From NCBI GenBank assembly GCA_900542835.1, contig UQPB01000027.1:1-47386 (forward strand): a stretch of DNA of 47,386 bases, in the 5' to 3' direction. The notes under the pieces are model-generated. The model was not told the origin of the DNA. It did not search any database and saw only the letters and a list, made by a program, of their open reading frames with translations. Below are positions 24,621-38,300 of the stretch, one piece after another. The position numbers were made by a program, and so were the translations under genes. Origin of the DNA: an uncultured Pelosinus sp. (GTDB lineage: Bacteria > Bacillota > Negativicutes > Sporomusales > Acetonemataceae). How positions within the stretch are numbered: the stretch's first letter is position 1; each line of letters begins with the position of its first letter.

Positions 24621-26345
24621 ATGACCAACCAACCGAAGCGTTGGCAGTTACGCGCTGTCGTGTTCGTACTCCTGCTTAGCTTTTTGTTACCGGCACTGGC
24701 TGTGGCCGCGACGGGAGACATTGACGAACAACAGCGCCGCGCCCAAGCGGAAGCTGACCGGGAAGAACAGCGGATGCGGGCCCGGCAGGAATCAGAAGAG
24801 CGCCGTCGCCGCCAACAGCAGCCTCGGGTCGTGCTCGATGAACAGCCTTACGAACGCGGCGATACCACACTGCCGGTAGAGACAAACAGTTTTCACATCG
24901 ATAAAATCCGTCTGACCGGCCCGGATGCCCGGCACTTTGCCTGGCTGGAGCCACAGATAGAACCCTATGAGGGACGGCGCATTGGCCTGGAGGGAATTGC
25001 CCTCATTGCTAAACGCCTGACGAATTCCCTTGTTAAACGCGGCTACATTACCACACGAGTACAAATACCGGCGCAAAACATCAGCGGCGGCGAAGTCCGT
25101 CTGGAAATTGTCGCTGGCCGGATTGGCCGGTTTGTATACAGCGAACAAAGTGCCGTTGTTCCTTGGCAGAACACATTTCCCACCCGGCCGGGCGCTATTC
25201 TCAATTTGCGCTTGCTTGAACAGGGTCTGGAACAACTAAAACGGCTGTCTTCTCAGGATGCAGACATGCAAATTGTTCCTTCGGAAGCCGTCGGATACAG
25301 TGATATTGTACTGACCATCAGGCAGGGAGCGCGTCAAAACATCAGTTGGTCGATCGACGATACTGGTACGAAAGCGACGGGAATGATACAGCAAAGCGTT
25401 ACCTACTCCATTGACAACCTGGCCAATGCCAGCGATCTATTTCATATCAGCTTCAATAAAGATCTTGAGCACAAAGGCGATCAGCGGGGCAGTCGCGTCA
25501 ACAGCATCTATTACAGCATTCCCTGGCAAAAAAGTACCATAACCATCAGCGCCAACCGTTCGCACTACCTGCAGACCATCGTGCCGTCCGGTTTTGACCC
25601 TTATCAAACTACAGGCAATAGTAACAGTCTCGATATCCGGGTCAGCCAGCTGCTGCACCGTGACCACAACAGTAAAACAAACTTGGAATATGGCATCATC
25701 AAAAGACATAGCCGCAGCTATATTAATGATGCGGAAATTATTGTCCAGCGCAAAAATACCACCGCTTCCCAACTGGCGCTGACACACCGTCACTATGAAC
25801 AAAACGGCATCTGGGATTTTAAGCTGACGCAGCGGCAGGGGCGGCCCTGGTTCAACGCGCAGGCCGATGTGAAGGGGCAGGACATGCCGACTAGCCGTTA
25901 CAAAATGTGGCTGGTGGATATTCAGTACCAATCGGCGGCTTTCGATAAACGCGGCACAAGCTATCGCGGCGCTATTCACGGCCAATATACTGATGACCTG
26001 GTATACGCCAGTGAATATCTCGGCATTGGCAGCCGCTACACCGTGCGGGGCTTTGATGGTGAAAACACGCTGTCGGCTGAGCGGGGATGGTACTGGCGGA
26101 ATGAGCTGGTCCTTCCCCGGCCCAATGCGGCGATGGAAATCTATTGGGCCTTGGACGCCGGTTCCGTATACGGACCGGCAACCGAATACCTCAGCGGCCG
26201 CTTTTTAGCTGGGACAGCCCTGGGTATCCGGGGCGGCCGAAAGCTTCAGTATGATCTGTTTATTGGCAGACCGCTGGCAGCACCAAAATACTACCAGCAA
26301 AAGTCCACAGTCGGGTTTCATTTGATCTACCCGTACCGGTATTAA
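24621..26345 (+). CDS. cdiB: CdiB/FhaC/ShlB-type two-partner secretion outer-membrane transporter
   Basis: The 574-residue protein has a signal peptide (hydrophobic 12-29, likely cut after AVAA), a charged coiled stretch rich in Q, R and E (about 36-67), a POTRA/ShlB-type region (about 90-165, with KRGYITTRVQIPAQNISGG and LEIVAGRIG), and a C-terminal beta-barrel (about 220-574) that ends in aromatic YPYRY, as outer-membrane proteins do. The barrel motif RYTVRGFDGE fits the conserved loop that reaches into the pore. It exports the giant protein encoded 33 bp downstream. GAAGGGAGAAGG precedes ATG 24621. Its presence is strong evidence for an outer membrane. Confidence 0.92.
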   Translation: MTNQPKRWQLRAVVFVLLLSFLLPALAVAATGDIDEQQRRAQAEADREEQRMRARQESEERRRRQQQPRVVLDEQPYERGDTTLPVETNSFHIDKIRLTGPDARHFAWLEPQIEPYEGRRIGLEGIALIAKRLTNSLVKRGYITTRVQIPAQNISGGEVRLEIVAGRIGRFVYSEQSAVVPWQNTFPTRPGAILNLRLLEQGLEQLKRLSSQDADMQIVPSEAVGYSDIVLTIRQGARQNISWSIDDTGTKATGMIQQSVTYSIDNLANASDLFHISFNKDLEHKGDQRGSRVNSIYYSIPWQKSTITISANRSHYLQTIVPSGFDPYQTTGNSNSLDIRVSQLLHRDHNSKTNLEYGIIKRHSRSYINDAEIIVQRKNTTASQLALTHRHYEQNGIWDFKLTQRQGRPWFNAQADVKGQDMPTSRYKMWLVDIQYQSAAFDKRGTSYRGAIHGQYTDDLVYASEYLGIGSRYTVRGFDGENTLSAERGWYWRNELVLPRPNAAMEIYWALDAGSVYGPATEYLSGRFLAGTALGIRGGRKLQYDLFIGRPLAAPKYYQQKSTVGFHLIYPYRY

Positions 26346-26378
26346 CATACAGCCAGCCACAGGAAGGGAGAGGAAGCA

Positions 26379-29300
26379 ATGACCCCGCGCAAATGGATTG
26401 CCTGGACCTTGATTGTTATGATGAACCTGCAAACGGCGGCCGCAGCCCAAAGCGTAGCCGCAGACCCCAACGCAGCCGCGGCCAACCGTCCGGTGGTGGA
26501 CGCAGCCGCTAATGGAACTCCGGTCGTTAACATTACGACTCCGACAGCCCGAGGCGTGTCGCGAAACCAATATCAAGGGTTCAATATTGATGCCAAAGGG
26601 CTTATTCTCAATAATTCTCATAAAATGACGCAGACTGAACTGGCGGGGTATATTGCCGCAAATCCCTACATGGCACATGGGACAGCCTCGATCATTCTCA
26701 ACGAAGTTACAGGCAGCCGCCAAAGCCATTTGGCCGGCTACCTGGAAGTTGCCGGCAGCAAGGCGCAGGTCGTCATTGCCAACCCCAACGGCCTGGTCGT
26801 GGATGGTCTGGGATTTATCAACACGTCCCGGGCAGTTCTCACCACAGGCATCCCCGTCATAAGCGGCGGTGATTTGACCGGGTACCGGGTAACCGGCGGT
26901 AATACTGTTGTTGAAGGGCTGGGTATGGATGCCAGCCGGGTAGACAGCGTGGATATCCTGACGCGGGCCGCCCAAGTAAACGCCGGCATCTGGGCCAACC
27001 AGCTCAATGTGAAGCTGGGGACCAACGAACTGAACGCGGCCGGCGACGTGGTCAGCGTCCTCAACAGCCAGCCAGATGCGGGCTTGGCCCTTGATGTCGC
27101 GAGCATCGGCGGCATGTATGCCAATAAGATTCTCCTGGTCGGCACGGAAAAAGGCATGGGTATAAACAGCCAGGGCCAGCTCATTGCTCAAACCAACCTT
27201 AGCCTGACCATGGACGGCGACATTATACTCAGTGGTCAGACCCAGGCAGCGGAAGCGATTGGACTAACCGGCAGAGGGCTTGCTAATAGCGGTACCCTGT
27301 ATAGTGAAAACGCTGTCACCGTAACCGCGAATACCAGCTTGAATAACAGCGGCCTGATCGCGGCCGGCAGCCAGATGAAGCTGGCTGCGGCCGATGCGGT
27401 TAACAGCGGCACGCTGGTCAGCGGTATTCAGGCAGACGGAACCCTGGGCACTGACGGCAGCCTGCTCCTGACCGTATCAGGCAATGCTGATTTAAGCGGC
27501 CGGATACTGGCCGCTGGCAGCCTCAGCCTGAACGCAGGCGAGACAGCGTCATTTACCCAAGCAACGACCTATGCCGGCAAACAAGCCGTCATTCAGGCTG
27601 GTCATGCAATAAACCATACCGGCTCGCAGCTTAGCAGCAAAAATTTGACGCTGACAGCCGCGCAAGGGATCAGCAATCAAGCGGGTCAAATTCAAGCCGA
27701 GCGGCTGAACCTAACCGGCAGCCGCCTCAATAATAACGGCGGCTCCCTGATTCAGACAGGGACGGATGACCTGGCGCTGAACGTCGTCAGTATCAGCAAT
27801 CAACAGGGGTATTTGGCGGCCAATAGCGGTAACTTGACCGTAACTGCCGACACCCTCGACAACCAGACCGGCCACATCCAGCATGCCGGCAGCGGCAGCC
27901 TGAGCATTAGCGTCGCTGACCGCCTTGCCAATGCAAGCGGGCTGATCGAAAGCCGTGGCGACCTGGCGATCGACAGCAGCCGGCTTGACAATCAAGCCGG
28001 CCAAATCAGCAGCAGCGGCAGCATGGCATTGTCAACCGCTGCCCTCGCAAGCAGCGGACAGATCCTTGCCGATGGTCGGCTTACCTTAACCACTGACAGT
28101 CTTGAAAACAGCGGTACTATTTACAGCCGTGACGCTGCCGACATCACTGCCCGGGAGATGGTGCGGCACAGCGGTACGCTGGGATCAGGCAGTGACTTGA
28201 CGATCAGCACCGGCCGTTTCAAATCCATGGGCGTACTGGCCTCCGGCCTCAACACCAATGGCAGCCTGGGCGAGAGCGGCGATTTGACGCTGACCGTGAC
28301 CGACCGGCTGCAGCAAAGCAGCCAGACCCTGGCAGCAGGCAGTCTTAGTGCAACCGCGGGGGACATCGACCTCACCGGCAGCACCACTTATGCAACCGGT
28401 GACGCGGCCATCCAAACGTCTGGCAGCCTGATCCATACGGATGGAACGCTGGCAGCCGGGCAAGTAACGATGACCGCTGGTCAGGATATCATCAATGACC
28501 GGGGCCGGCTCCAGGCCGGTGAATTGCAGGTAACAGCTAATGAGCTGAGTAACCAGGGCGGCCTGATCGTCCAAACCGGCAGCAATGGTTTGCAGCTGAC
28601 GATGGGCGGCCGGCTTTTCAACCAGTCCGGCAGCATTGGCGCGGCCGGTGAAACCCTCAAAATTCAGGCGGCGGAACTTAGCAACCAGTCCGGCCGGATC
28701 GAGCATGCGGGTCAAGGCCAGGCAACTGTTGCGGTAGCCGGAGCGATAACCAATGAACGGGGCGCGCTGATTACCAATGGCCAGTTGCAGCTAAGCGGAC
28801 AGCATCTAGAGAATAGCGACGGCCAGATCAGCGGTCAAAAACCGGTTGAATTAACCATTGGACAAAGTCTGATCAACAGCGGCCGGATCAATAGCGGCAG
28901 TGATCTGCACATCCGCGCCGCCGACCTTGTCAATAGCGGCCAGATGTACAGCGCAGGCAGCGGCAGGGTAACGGCAAGCAATCAGCTGACGAATAGCGGC
29001 GACATCCTTAGCGGTTTTGCCCTTGAGCTTGCTGCCCGCCGTTTAGCAACAAACGGCACTATTGCCGCCGGCGTTCAGGTCGACGGCAGCCTGGGCCAAG
29101 GCAGTCTGACCATGGAGGTGGACGAGCGAGCTAGGCTGAACGGCCAGACGGTGGCCGGCGGCACGATGGAAATTATAGCTGATAGCATTAGCCTTGATAA
29201 CGGCAACCTCTACAGCGGTCAGGATCTCAACCTGAGCGCTGCGGACCGTGTCAGCAGCGAACAGGGCAGTATCGCTGCGCTGGGCAGTCTGACCCTGACA

Positions 29301-32300
29301 GTCGGCAATCAGCTACTCAACCGGGATGGCCAAATTCAGGCGGGGCAAATCAACTTAAGTACCGCTTCTCTGGACAACGCGAATGGGGCCATCACGCACA
29401 CCGGAACTGACGCGATGGAACTGCGCGTCAGCGGCGACCTGATCAACCGGGGTGGCAGCATTGGCGCCAATGCCAAAAAACTAAGCATCAGCGTTGGTAG
29501 CCTGGACAACACGGCCGGTCAGATTGCTCACACGGGTACCGTTCTTGACCTAACGGTCAGCCGGGATATCACCAACCGGGAGGGCAGCCTGGCCACAGCC
29601 GGGAAGCTGGCTCTCGGCGGACGGAACCTTGACAATAGCGACGGGCTGATCCAGGCGGGCGGCAATCTGACTGCCAGCCTAGGCAGCAGCCTGGTGAGCA
29701 GCGGGTCACTGCAGGCCGGCGAGCAGTTGAATGTCAGTGCTCAAACCGTAACCAACAGCGGCACGATCTACAGTGGCGGCGCAGCCAGTTTCACAGTAGA
29801 CAGCCTGAACAATAGCGGGACTTTGGCCAGTGGCGCTGACATCGGCATCCAGGCCGACACGGTGACGACGAGCGGCATCCTGGCCGCAGGCCTGAGTGCG
29901 GACGGTCAACTGGGGGATCAGGGCAATCTTCGCCTTACGGCCGATGCCCTGACCGGCAGCGGCCGGCAAGCTGCGGCCGGCAGCATCACGCTCCAAGCGG
30001 CCGACATTACCCTCAGCCAGGGAATCACCCAGGCAGGTCAGGATATGAGCATCACCGGCACTAGCGTCCATCAGAAAGAAAATATGCTGCAGGCCGGCCG
30101 GCAGCTGACACTTAACGTTGGAGACAGCCTTATTAACGAGAATAGCCAAATGCTGGCAGCGGATGCCTTGGTCATAACCGCCGGCAGCCTGGCTAACAGC
30201 GGCACCATCTATAGCAACAAAGACATAACGGTGACTGCTCAAGGCGCTTTACAGCATAGCGGCACGCTGGGGGCTGGCGCCAACGTAATGATTAACGCCG
30301 ACAGCCTCGAGTCCACGGGCGTACTGGCCGCTGGTCTCAAGCCGGACGGCACGCTGGGGGGAAGCGGCGATTTGACGCTAACTGTGATCAACCAGCTGCG
30401 GCAAAGCGGCCAAACCCTAGCCGCTGCCAATCTTAGCCTGCGCGCGGACCGGATTGATCTGACAAATGGCATCACCTATGCCGGAACGGACGCGTTCATC
30501 CAGGCCGACGGCGGTCTCCTGCATACAGACGCAATCATGGAAGTCAAACAGGCCTTGCAGTTGACAGCCGGTCAGACGTTTGACAACAGCCGGGGCCAAA
30601 TTCAGGCGGGAGAAATCACAGTCACGGCCGGCAGTCTGGGCAACGACGGCGGCATCCTGAACCAGATTGGCGAGGGCGATCTGCGGGTAAGCGTCAGTGA
30701 CACGCTGGACAACCGGTCCGGCGCGATTGGCGGGACCGGAACCACCCTGACGCTTGAAGCCGGCAGCATCGATAACCGCAGTGGCCGTATCGAACACGCC
30801 GGCAGCGGCCAAACCGCACTAGTAAGTACCGGCGCCATCGACAATACCCGTGGAGCTATTTTAACAAATGGCGCTCTTGCATTAAGCAGCCAGAGCCTGA
30901 TGAACAGCGACGGCCAGATCGGCGGTCAAACCGGCGTCAGCCTCACGATCAGCCAAGCCTTGACTAACAGCGGCCAGATCAATAGCGGCAGCGAGTTAAT
31001 CATTAGCGCCGCCGATCTGGTAAACAGCGGCCAACTGTACAGCCTGGACAGCGGCCGCGTAACGGCCGGCAACCGGCTGACGAATAGCGGCGGCATCCTC
31101 AGCGGCTCTGATCTTGAGATTGCTGCCCATCGCCTAGCGACGAGCGGCACTATTGGCGCCGGCGTCTTGGCTGACGGCAGCCTGGGCCAGGGAAATATGA
31201 CCATCACGGTCGACGACAGCGCCGGACTGAACGGCCAGACCGTGGCCGGCGGCACCATGGAAATCATAGCCGATACCATTAGCCTCGATAACGGCAGCCT
31301 CTACAGCGGTCGGGATCTCAACCTGAGCGCTGCGGACCGTGTCAGTAACGACCGGGGCAGCATCACTGCGGCGGGCAGCCTGATCATGACAGCCGGCAGC
31401 GAGGTATTCAACCGGGACGGCCAAATCCAGGCCGGACAGATTAAGCTAAGCGCCAGCGCTCTTGACAACACGGATGGGATCATTACCCACACAGGCAGCG
31501 GCAATATGGAATTGCGCGTCAGCGGTGACCTGATCAACCAAGGTGGCAGCATTGGCGCCAATGCCCGCAATCTGAGCATCAGCGCCGGCAGGCTCGACAA
31601 CACAAGCGGTGAGCTTGCCCACGCGGGCAGCAGTCTTGACCTAACGGCCAGCCAGGATATCATCAATCAAAACGGCAGCTTGGCCACAGCCGGCATGCTG
31701 GTGATCGGCGGACGAAACCTGGACAATACCGCCGGAATGATTCAGGCCGGCGGCGACCTGACGGCCGGTCTGAGCGGCATCCTGGTGAACAGCGGCAGCC
31801 TGCAGGCCGATGGCAAGCTGGCCGTTAACGCCCAAACCCTGACCAATAGCGGTACAGTCTACAGTGGCAACGCGGCCAGCTTCACGCTGGACAAGCTGAA
31901 CAACAGCGGTATTCTGACTGGCGGTGCGGATGTCACCCTCCAAACCACTAATCTGACGAATAGCGGCATCCTGGCCGCAGGCTTGGGTACGGACGGCAAG
32001 TTTGGCAGCGGCAGCCAGGGTGATCTGAACGTGACCGCCGGCGGCGCTATTTTGGCCAGCGGCCAGCAGGCAGCAGCCGGCCATATCACGCTGCAGGCAA
32101 CAGATATTGATCTGACGGACAGCCTGACCAGCGCCGGTCAAACCCTCACGGCTACAGCCACCGGCGGCGATATTATTCATCAAAACGCCGTTATGCAGGC
32201 TGGCGGAGCGCTGCGTCTGACCGCCGGCGGCAGCATTGACAATACCGACGGCCGAATCCAGGCCGCCAGTATTAATCTGGCGGCGACAGACCTAATCAAC

Positions 32301-35300
32301 CACGCCGGCAGCTTGATCCAGACCGGCGATCAGCCACTGGCCATCACGCTCAGCGGCGCATTTGACAATACCGACGGCTATTTGGGTGCCAAGGCCCTGA
32401 CTGCGGAAATCCGCGCCGGCAGCCTGGACAATCAAGGCGGACGCATTGAGCATAGAGGCAGCCTTGATCTGAGCACACCGGGAAAAATACTGAATAAGAA
32501 TGGCAGTATCCTGACCAGCGACAGCCTGACAATAAAGGCCACAGCACTGGATAATGCCCGGGGCCAAATCGGCGCAGGCGCTGACTTGGCCCTGACCACA
32601 GGCAGCCTGGATAATAGTCGGGGTCAGTTAACCGCTGCCGGCTCCATCAATCTGACCACTACAGGCACGCAGGTCCTTGAAAACACGGACGGCCTGATCC
32701 TGGCCAACAAGAATGTTTTGCTAACCACCGGCGGTCAGCTTGCCAACAGCGTCGGCACCATTGGCGCTATCGGCGGCGATCTCACGCTGACGACCGCAGC
32801 CGGCCTGGTCAATACCGGCGGTACGCTGCAGGCCGGCAAGCAGCTGAGCATCACCACCCGGCAATTGGCTAATGACGGAACAGCCCTGATCTATGGTGCA
32901 AATGTTACTCTTGATACCAGGGGACATAGACTGGATAACGCCGGCACCATTGCCTCCGCCCAATCAATGAGCATAACGAGCGGCGATATAGCCAACAGCG
33001 GTCAAATACAGGCCGGCGACCTGGCCATTAACAGCCATAATTTGACGAACAGCGGCGAACTGGTCAGCTTGGGTCAGCTGATCCTGACCGGCGGCAGCCT
33101 AACCAATCAGAACGCCACGATCGGTGCCGCCGGTCCTTTAACCATCACCACGGCCGGCAATCTGGACAACCGCCAGGGTACCATTCTCAGCGAGGCTGCG
33201 GCGCAGTTAAACGCTAACCGTGTTGACAATCACCAGGGCCGTATTGAAGCCGGGAACAATCTCTCCATCCAAGCAAATCAGGCTGTGGCCAACCAAGAGG
33301 GTCTGATCCGATCGGGTGAAACCCTAAGCATCATCACTAACACGCTTGACAACAGCCGGACGCAAGGCCAGGACCAGGGCCTTGAGGCTGTCCGCCACAC
33401 GCTGACGGCTAATGTCCTTGACAACCACCGCGGCCACATGCTGGCTGAACAGGACGCTGACATTACCGGAGCCAGCCGCCTTGATAATACCCAGGGCCGC
33501 ATCAGTGCCGGCCATGATCTGACCATCAGCAACAGTAACCCGGCCTTTGCCGTGACTAATACGGACGGCAGTCTGACCGCCGGCAGCGACCTGTCGGTCA
33601 GCGCCCGCAGCCTGAGCTTTGACGGCAGCCTGCAGGCCGGCAACCATTTGCGCGTCAGTGTGAACACAGACATCGATAACAGCGGCGAACTGCTGGCCGG
33701 CGGCGATCTTACGCTCACCACCCAGAACGACATCCGCAATAGCGGTCTGCTTGGCGCGGGCCAGACCCTGACCGTAAACGGACGGAACATTACCAATACG
33801 GTGGATGGCGAGATGACGGCTCTCACCACCGAAATCAACGCGGCGCGAACCCTGACCAACCGGGGCCTGATTGACGGCGGTCAGACCCGCGTCAGCGCCG
33901 CCACGCTCAACAACCTGGGCACAGGCCGTATTTACGGCGATCAGGTGGCGATTGCCGCCACTGCCCTGATTAACGGCGAAGACGACGGCGTCAGCGCCAC
34001 CATTGCCGCCCGCCAGCGCCTGGACATCGGCGCTAACAGCATCGATAACCAGCAAGGCGCGCTCATCTACAGCGACGGCGACATGGCCATCGGAGGCCGC
34101 CTGGTGGGCGGCCGGGCTGACGGTCAGGCTGAGGGTCTCATGAATACCGGCGCTACCATCGAAGCGATGGGAAACCTCAGCTTAGCCGCGTTAAGCATTG
34201 AGAATCGCAATGCCGGCCTTGAAATAGAGACGGTAGCCGGCGAGAAAAAGACCGAAACCCGTATCCGTCTTGATAATGCCCAGCGTACCGAAGATGACGC
34301 CAGTTTATTTACAATTCAACGCAAAACGATTGTCTACCATGTTGATGGCACAAGCTCAAGGAATGGCTGGGTGATTGAACTGGCCAGCCAGAAGTTTTAT
34401 GACAAAGTGGTCAGTTCTGCGCCCGGCCAGATCACGGCCGGCGGCAACCTGTCGCTCACCGGCGATACCCTGAACAAAGACAGCCGCATCATCGCCGGCG
34501 GCAATGTAAGTGTCAGCGGCGGCCAGTTAGTCAATGACAGCACGAAAACACGGGATCTGACCAAGTTTGAAGGAACCAGCAAATATGCTTACGTCAAATC
34601 GCACACTTTCAAAAGCTCTGATCGGCGATATCAGTCTCCCGTTCCCTTCTCCCCGGCTGATGAATACAGCGAGGAATACGACCTGCCTACCACCCTGTTT
34701 GTCGAGAATGCGGGCGCGGCTGCGGGCCGGACGCTGGCTGGCCGTGACGGCGTCAGCTTGACCCTTGCCCCCGCTGCTGCCGGCAGCCTGCAAGTGTTGG
34801 CTCACACCGCGGCCAGCGGCGCCGGGCTGGGCAGTGTCGCCAATAACGCTCAGGTCAGCGGCAGCCAGGGAGCCGCAGTAACCACAGGCGGCATTAGCCG
34901 TGTTGCCGTTAGCGTCAACAGCACAAACACCCGGCCGGACACGCTGAGCGCGGGCGCGGCTGCAGACGCAACCGTTACGCAAATGGCCAGCGTCGCCCCC
35001 ACGGTAGCTGCCGGCAGTCTCAGCGCCGGGCAGCAACAGGGTGTTGACGGCTCGTTTACACAGTCCGGTATCATTGTCGGGGCGGACGATACGGAAGTCA
35101 ATCCTCTGGCAGCCGGCTCAACAGCCGAGGCTGTCGTCCGCCAAGGCGCGGCTATTGATACCACCTTGTCAGACAGCGGCTTAACCGGCGAACAGGGAAC
35201 CTTTGTCTATATGGCTCCGGTCAATACCAGTTTGCCGGCAGCCTCCCTGTATAAAATCGGGACCAATCCCGGCAGCCGCTACCTGGTGGAAACCGATCCC

Positions 35301-38300
35301 CGCTTTACCAATCAAAAACAATGGCTGTCCTCCGACTACATGGTCGAACGCATGGGTATGGATCCGGATCACCTGACGAAACGCCTGGGCGACGGCTATT
35401 ATGAACAAAAACTGATCCGCGACCAGATCATGGCCATTACCGGCAGCCGTTACCTCAATGGCTACAGTGATGACGAAGCGGCCTATCAGGCGCTCATGGA
35501 CAATGCCGCCGCGTTCGCCGCCGAGCACGGTCTGGAGATCGGCGTGACCTTAACACCCGAGCAGTTGACCCAAGCCACCGGCAGCATGGTCTGGCTGGTC
35601 GAACAGGATATTACCCTCCCGGGCGGCGAAATTGTACGTGTCCTGGTGCCACAGGTATACTTGCTGCTGGCCGACGGCCAGGTCATGAGCGGCGGTACGC
35701 TGATCAGCGGCAATGACATCGCGATGGAACTGACCGGCGACCTGGCGAACAGCGGTACGCTCAAGGCCAATCAGAACCTCCATGTGAGCGCCAGCAACAT
35801 CCACAATCAGGGCGGCGGGATCACAGCTGACCAAATCGGCCTGCTGGCTCAGACCGACATCACCAATATCGGCGGTCATATAGACGCTGTCAGCGGCCTG
35901 AGCCTGACCGCCGGCCGCGATATTACTGTCGCCAGCACCACCTACAGCACAGACCGGCAGATTGGCCAAAGCAGCTTCAGCCGCACCGGCATCGCCGGCC
36001 TGGGCAGTCTGAGCGTCAGCGGCGACAACGCCAGCCTGAACCTGGCTGCTGGCCGCGATATCAACCTGGCTGGCGCTCAAATCAACAACCTGGGCACAAA
36101 CGGCCAAACCAGCCTGAAGGCCGGCAACAACCTGAATCTAAGTACTGTCACGGTTGCCGCTCAGGACAACTCCATCGGCGACAGCAAAAACTTCTTTAAA
36201 CAAGGCTATACCCGGGAAACCGGCACACAGCTTACCGGCATCGGCAACATCAGCCTGACCGCCGGCAATGACCTGACCGCGCGCGCCGCTGCGATCAGTA
36301 GCAGCGGCGGCGCTATCAACCTCACGGCCGGCAACGATATCCGGATTGAAGCGGGCGCGTTTACGGAAAACCTCGACATCTCACGACGCTACAAAACCGG
36401 CGGCTTCCTCTCGAGCAAAACCCGGGAAAAGCGCGACACCATTGAAGTTAGCGGCGTTCAGTCAAGCACAATATCCGGACAAAGCGTTACCATCCAAGCC
36501 GGCAACAACCTGGCGGTTATGGGAAGCCACGTAGTCGCAGACCAGGACGTCAGTCTCAAAGCCGGCAGCCAAATCACCATTGCCAGTGCGGAACAACAGG
36601 TGACCGAAAGCCACTACGCCTACACGAAAAGAAGCGGCCTCTTGGGCGGCGGTGGTTTAGGCTTTAGCATTGGCAGCCAGAAACGAACCGATGATACCCG
36701 CAGCCAAAGCACTACCCAAGTCGGCTCGACGATCGGCAGCCTCCAAGGCGGCGTCAGCCTGGAAGCAGGCAGCACCATCCTGGTTACCGCCAGCGACGTC
36801 CTGGCCAATAAAGACCTGGCGATAAGCGGCGCGAGCGTAACCATCGCCAGCAAAGCCGATACGTACACCAATCAGGAACGTCATGAGTTCAAACAAAGCG
36901 GACTGACCGTATCCTTAGGCGGCAAGACCTTGGACACGGTGACAGACATTACCCAGCCGCTGGTTCGCTCGCAGCAGGTGGAGGACAGCCGTCTAAAAGC
37001 CCTGTACGTGGCCAAAGCCGGTAGGGAGCTGGAGAAAGCCCTGACCCAGAATGACCTGTCCCAGCCGCTAAACAAAAATAACTGGGAAATCGGCATCAGC
37101 TTAGGGAAGACTAAAGCCAAGAGCGAAGCCACCAGTCAAACCAGCATTGCCCAGGGCAGCCAAATTAACGCCGGCGGCAATGTCACGATCACGGCCCGGG
37201 AACAAGACATCACGCTGACGGGTTCGAGCGTCAGCGGTAAAGACATCTCCCTTGAAGCCAAAGAAAACCTCAGCATTGAGGCCGCTGCCAACACCAGCGC
37301 CAGCCACAGCACAAGCAAAAACTCCTCGTCAAGCATCGGCGCCAGCATCAACCTGGGCACCGGCAAGGTCGGCCCCACCCTGAGCGCCAGCCGAGGCAAA
37401 GGCAAGAGTGACGAACAGATCACCACCCATACTCCAGGCAGCGTCACCGCCAGCGGCAGTCTCGACCTCAAAACAGGCCAAGACACAACCATCAGCGGCT
37501 CTCAGGTCAGCGGCAACACCGTTGCAGCCGACATCGGCGGCAGCCTGAGGATAGAGAGCAAGCAAGATACGGAAACCTATGCCGCGAGCAGCAAGAGCAG
37601 CGGGGTTGAGATTGCTGCGGGTGTCAATGGCGGCGTTACCGGCTCAGCCAGCAAAGGCAAGACGGATTCTATGTATGCCAGTGTGACGGAGCAGGCGGGC
37701 ATCTACGCCGGTGAGGGCGGCTTTGACATCAAAGTTGATGGCAACACCGACCTGAAGGGCGCGGTCATCAGCAGTGAGGCGGAAGCGGAGAAGAATCGGC
37801 TATCTACTGATACGCTGACCTATTCGGATATTGCGAACAAGGCCGAGTACAGCGCCAGCAGCACGGGAACAGCACTTGACACCAGCAAGATCGCCGACGC
37901 CAAAGACTCTGGCTTAACCCCGGCTATTGGCACAAAAGCCTCCGGTGACGCGGACAGTACAACCAAGGCGGCAATTGCGGAAGGAACAATTGAAGTCCGC
38001 AGCGGCAATGCTGATCTAGCCAACCTTAGTCGGGATACGGCCAATTCACTCAATGCTTTGAGCCAGATTTTTGACAAGAAAACCGTGGCAGAACAGCAGG
38101 AACTGGCTAGACTGTTTGGCGAAATAGCGTTTGAACAAGTCCATAAAATCAGCAAAGAAAACGGCTGGGGTGAAAGCAGTCCCAATAAAATCGCTTTGCA
38201 CGCCTTTGTTGGGGCCGTCATGGCAGAACTGGGAGGCGGGGATGCGTTAAGTGGCGGTTTAAGCACGGCAGTCAACGAAGCGATGCAAAAAGAACTGCTG

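Noticed and set aside
26900..34200. CRISPR-like repetition in cdiA
   Set aside because: The repeats are coding, degenerate hemagglutinin repeats without constant spacers.
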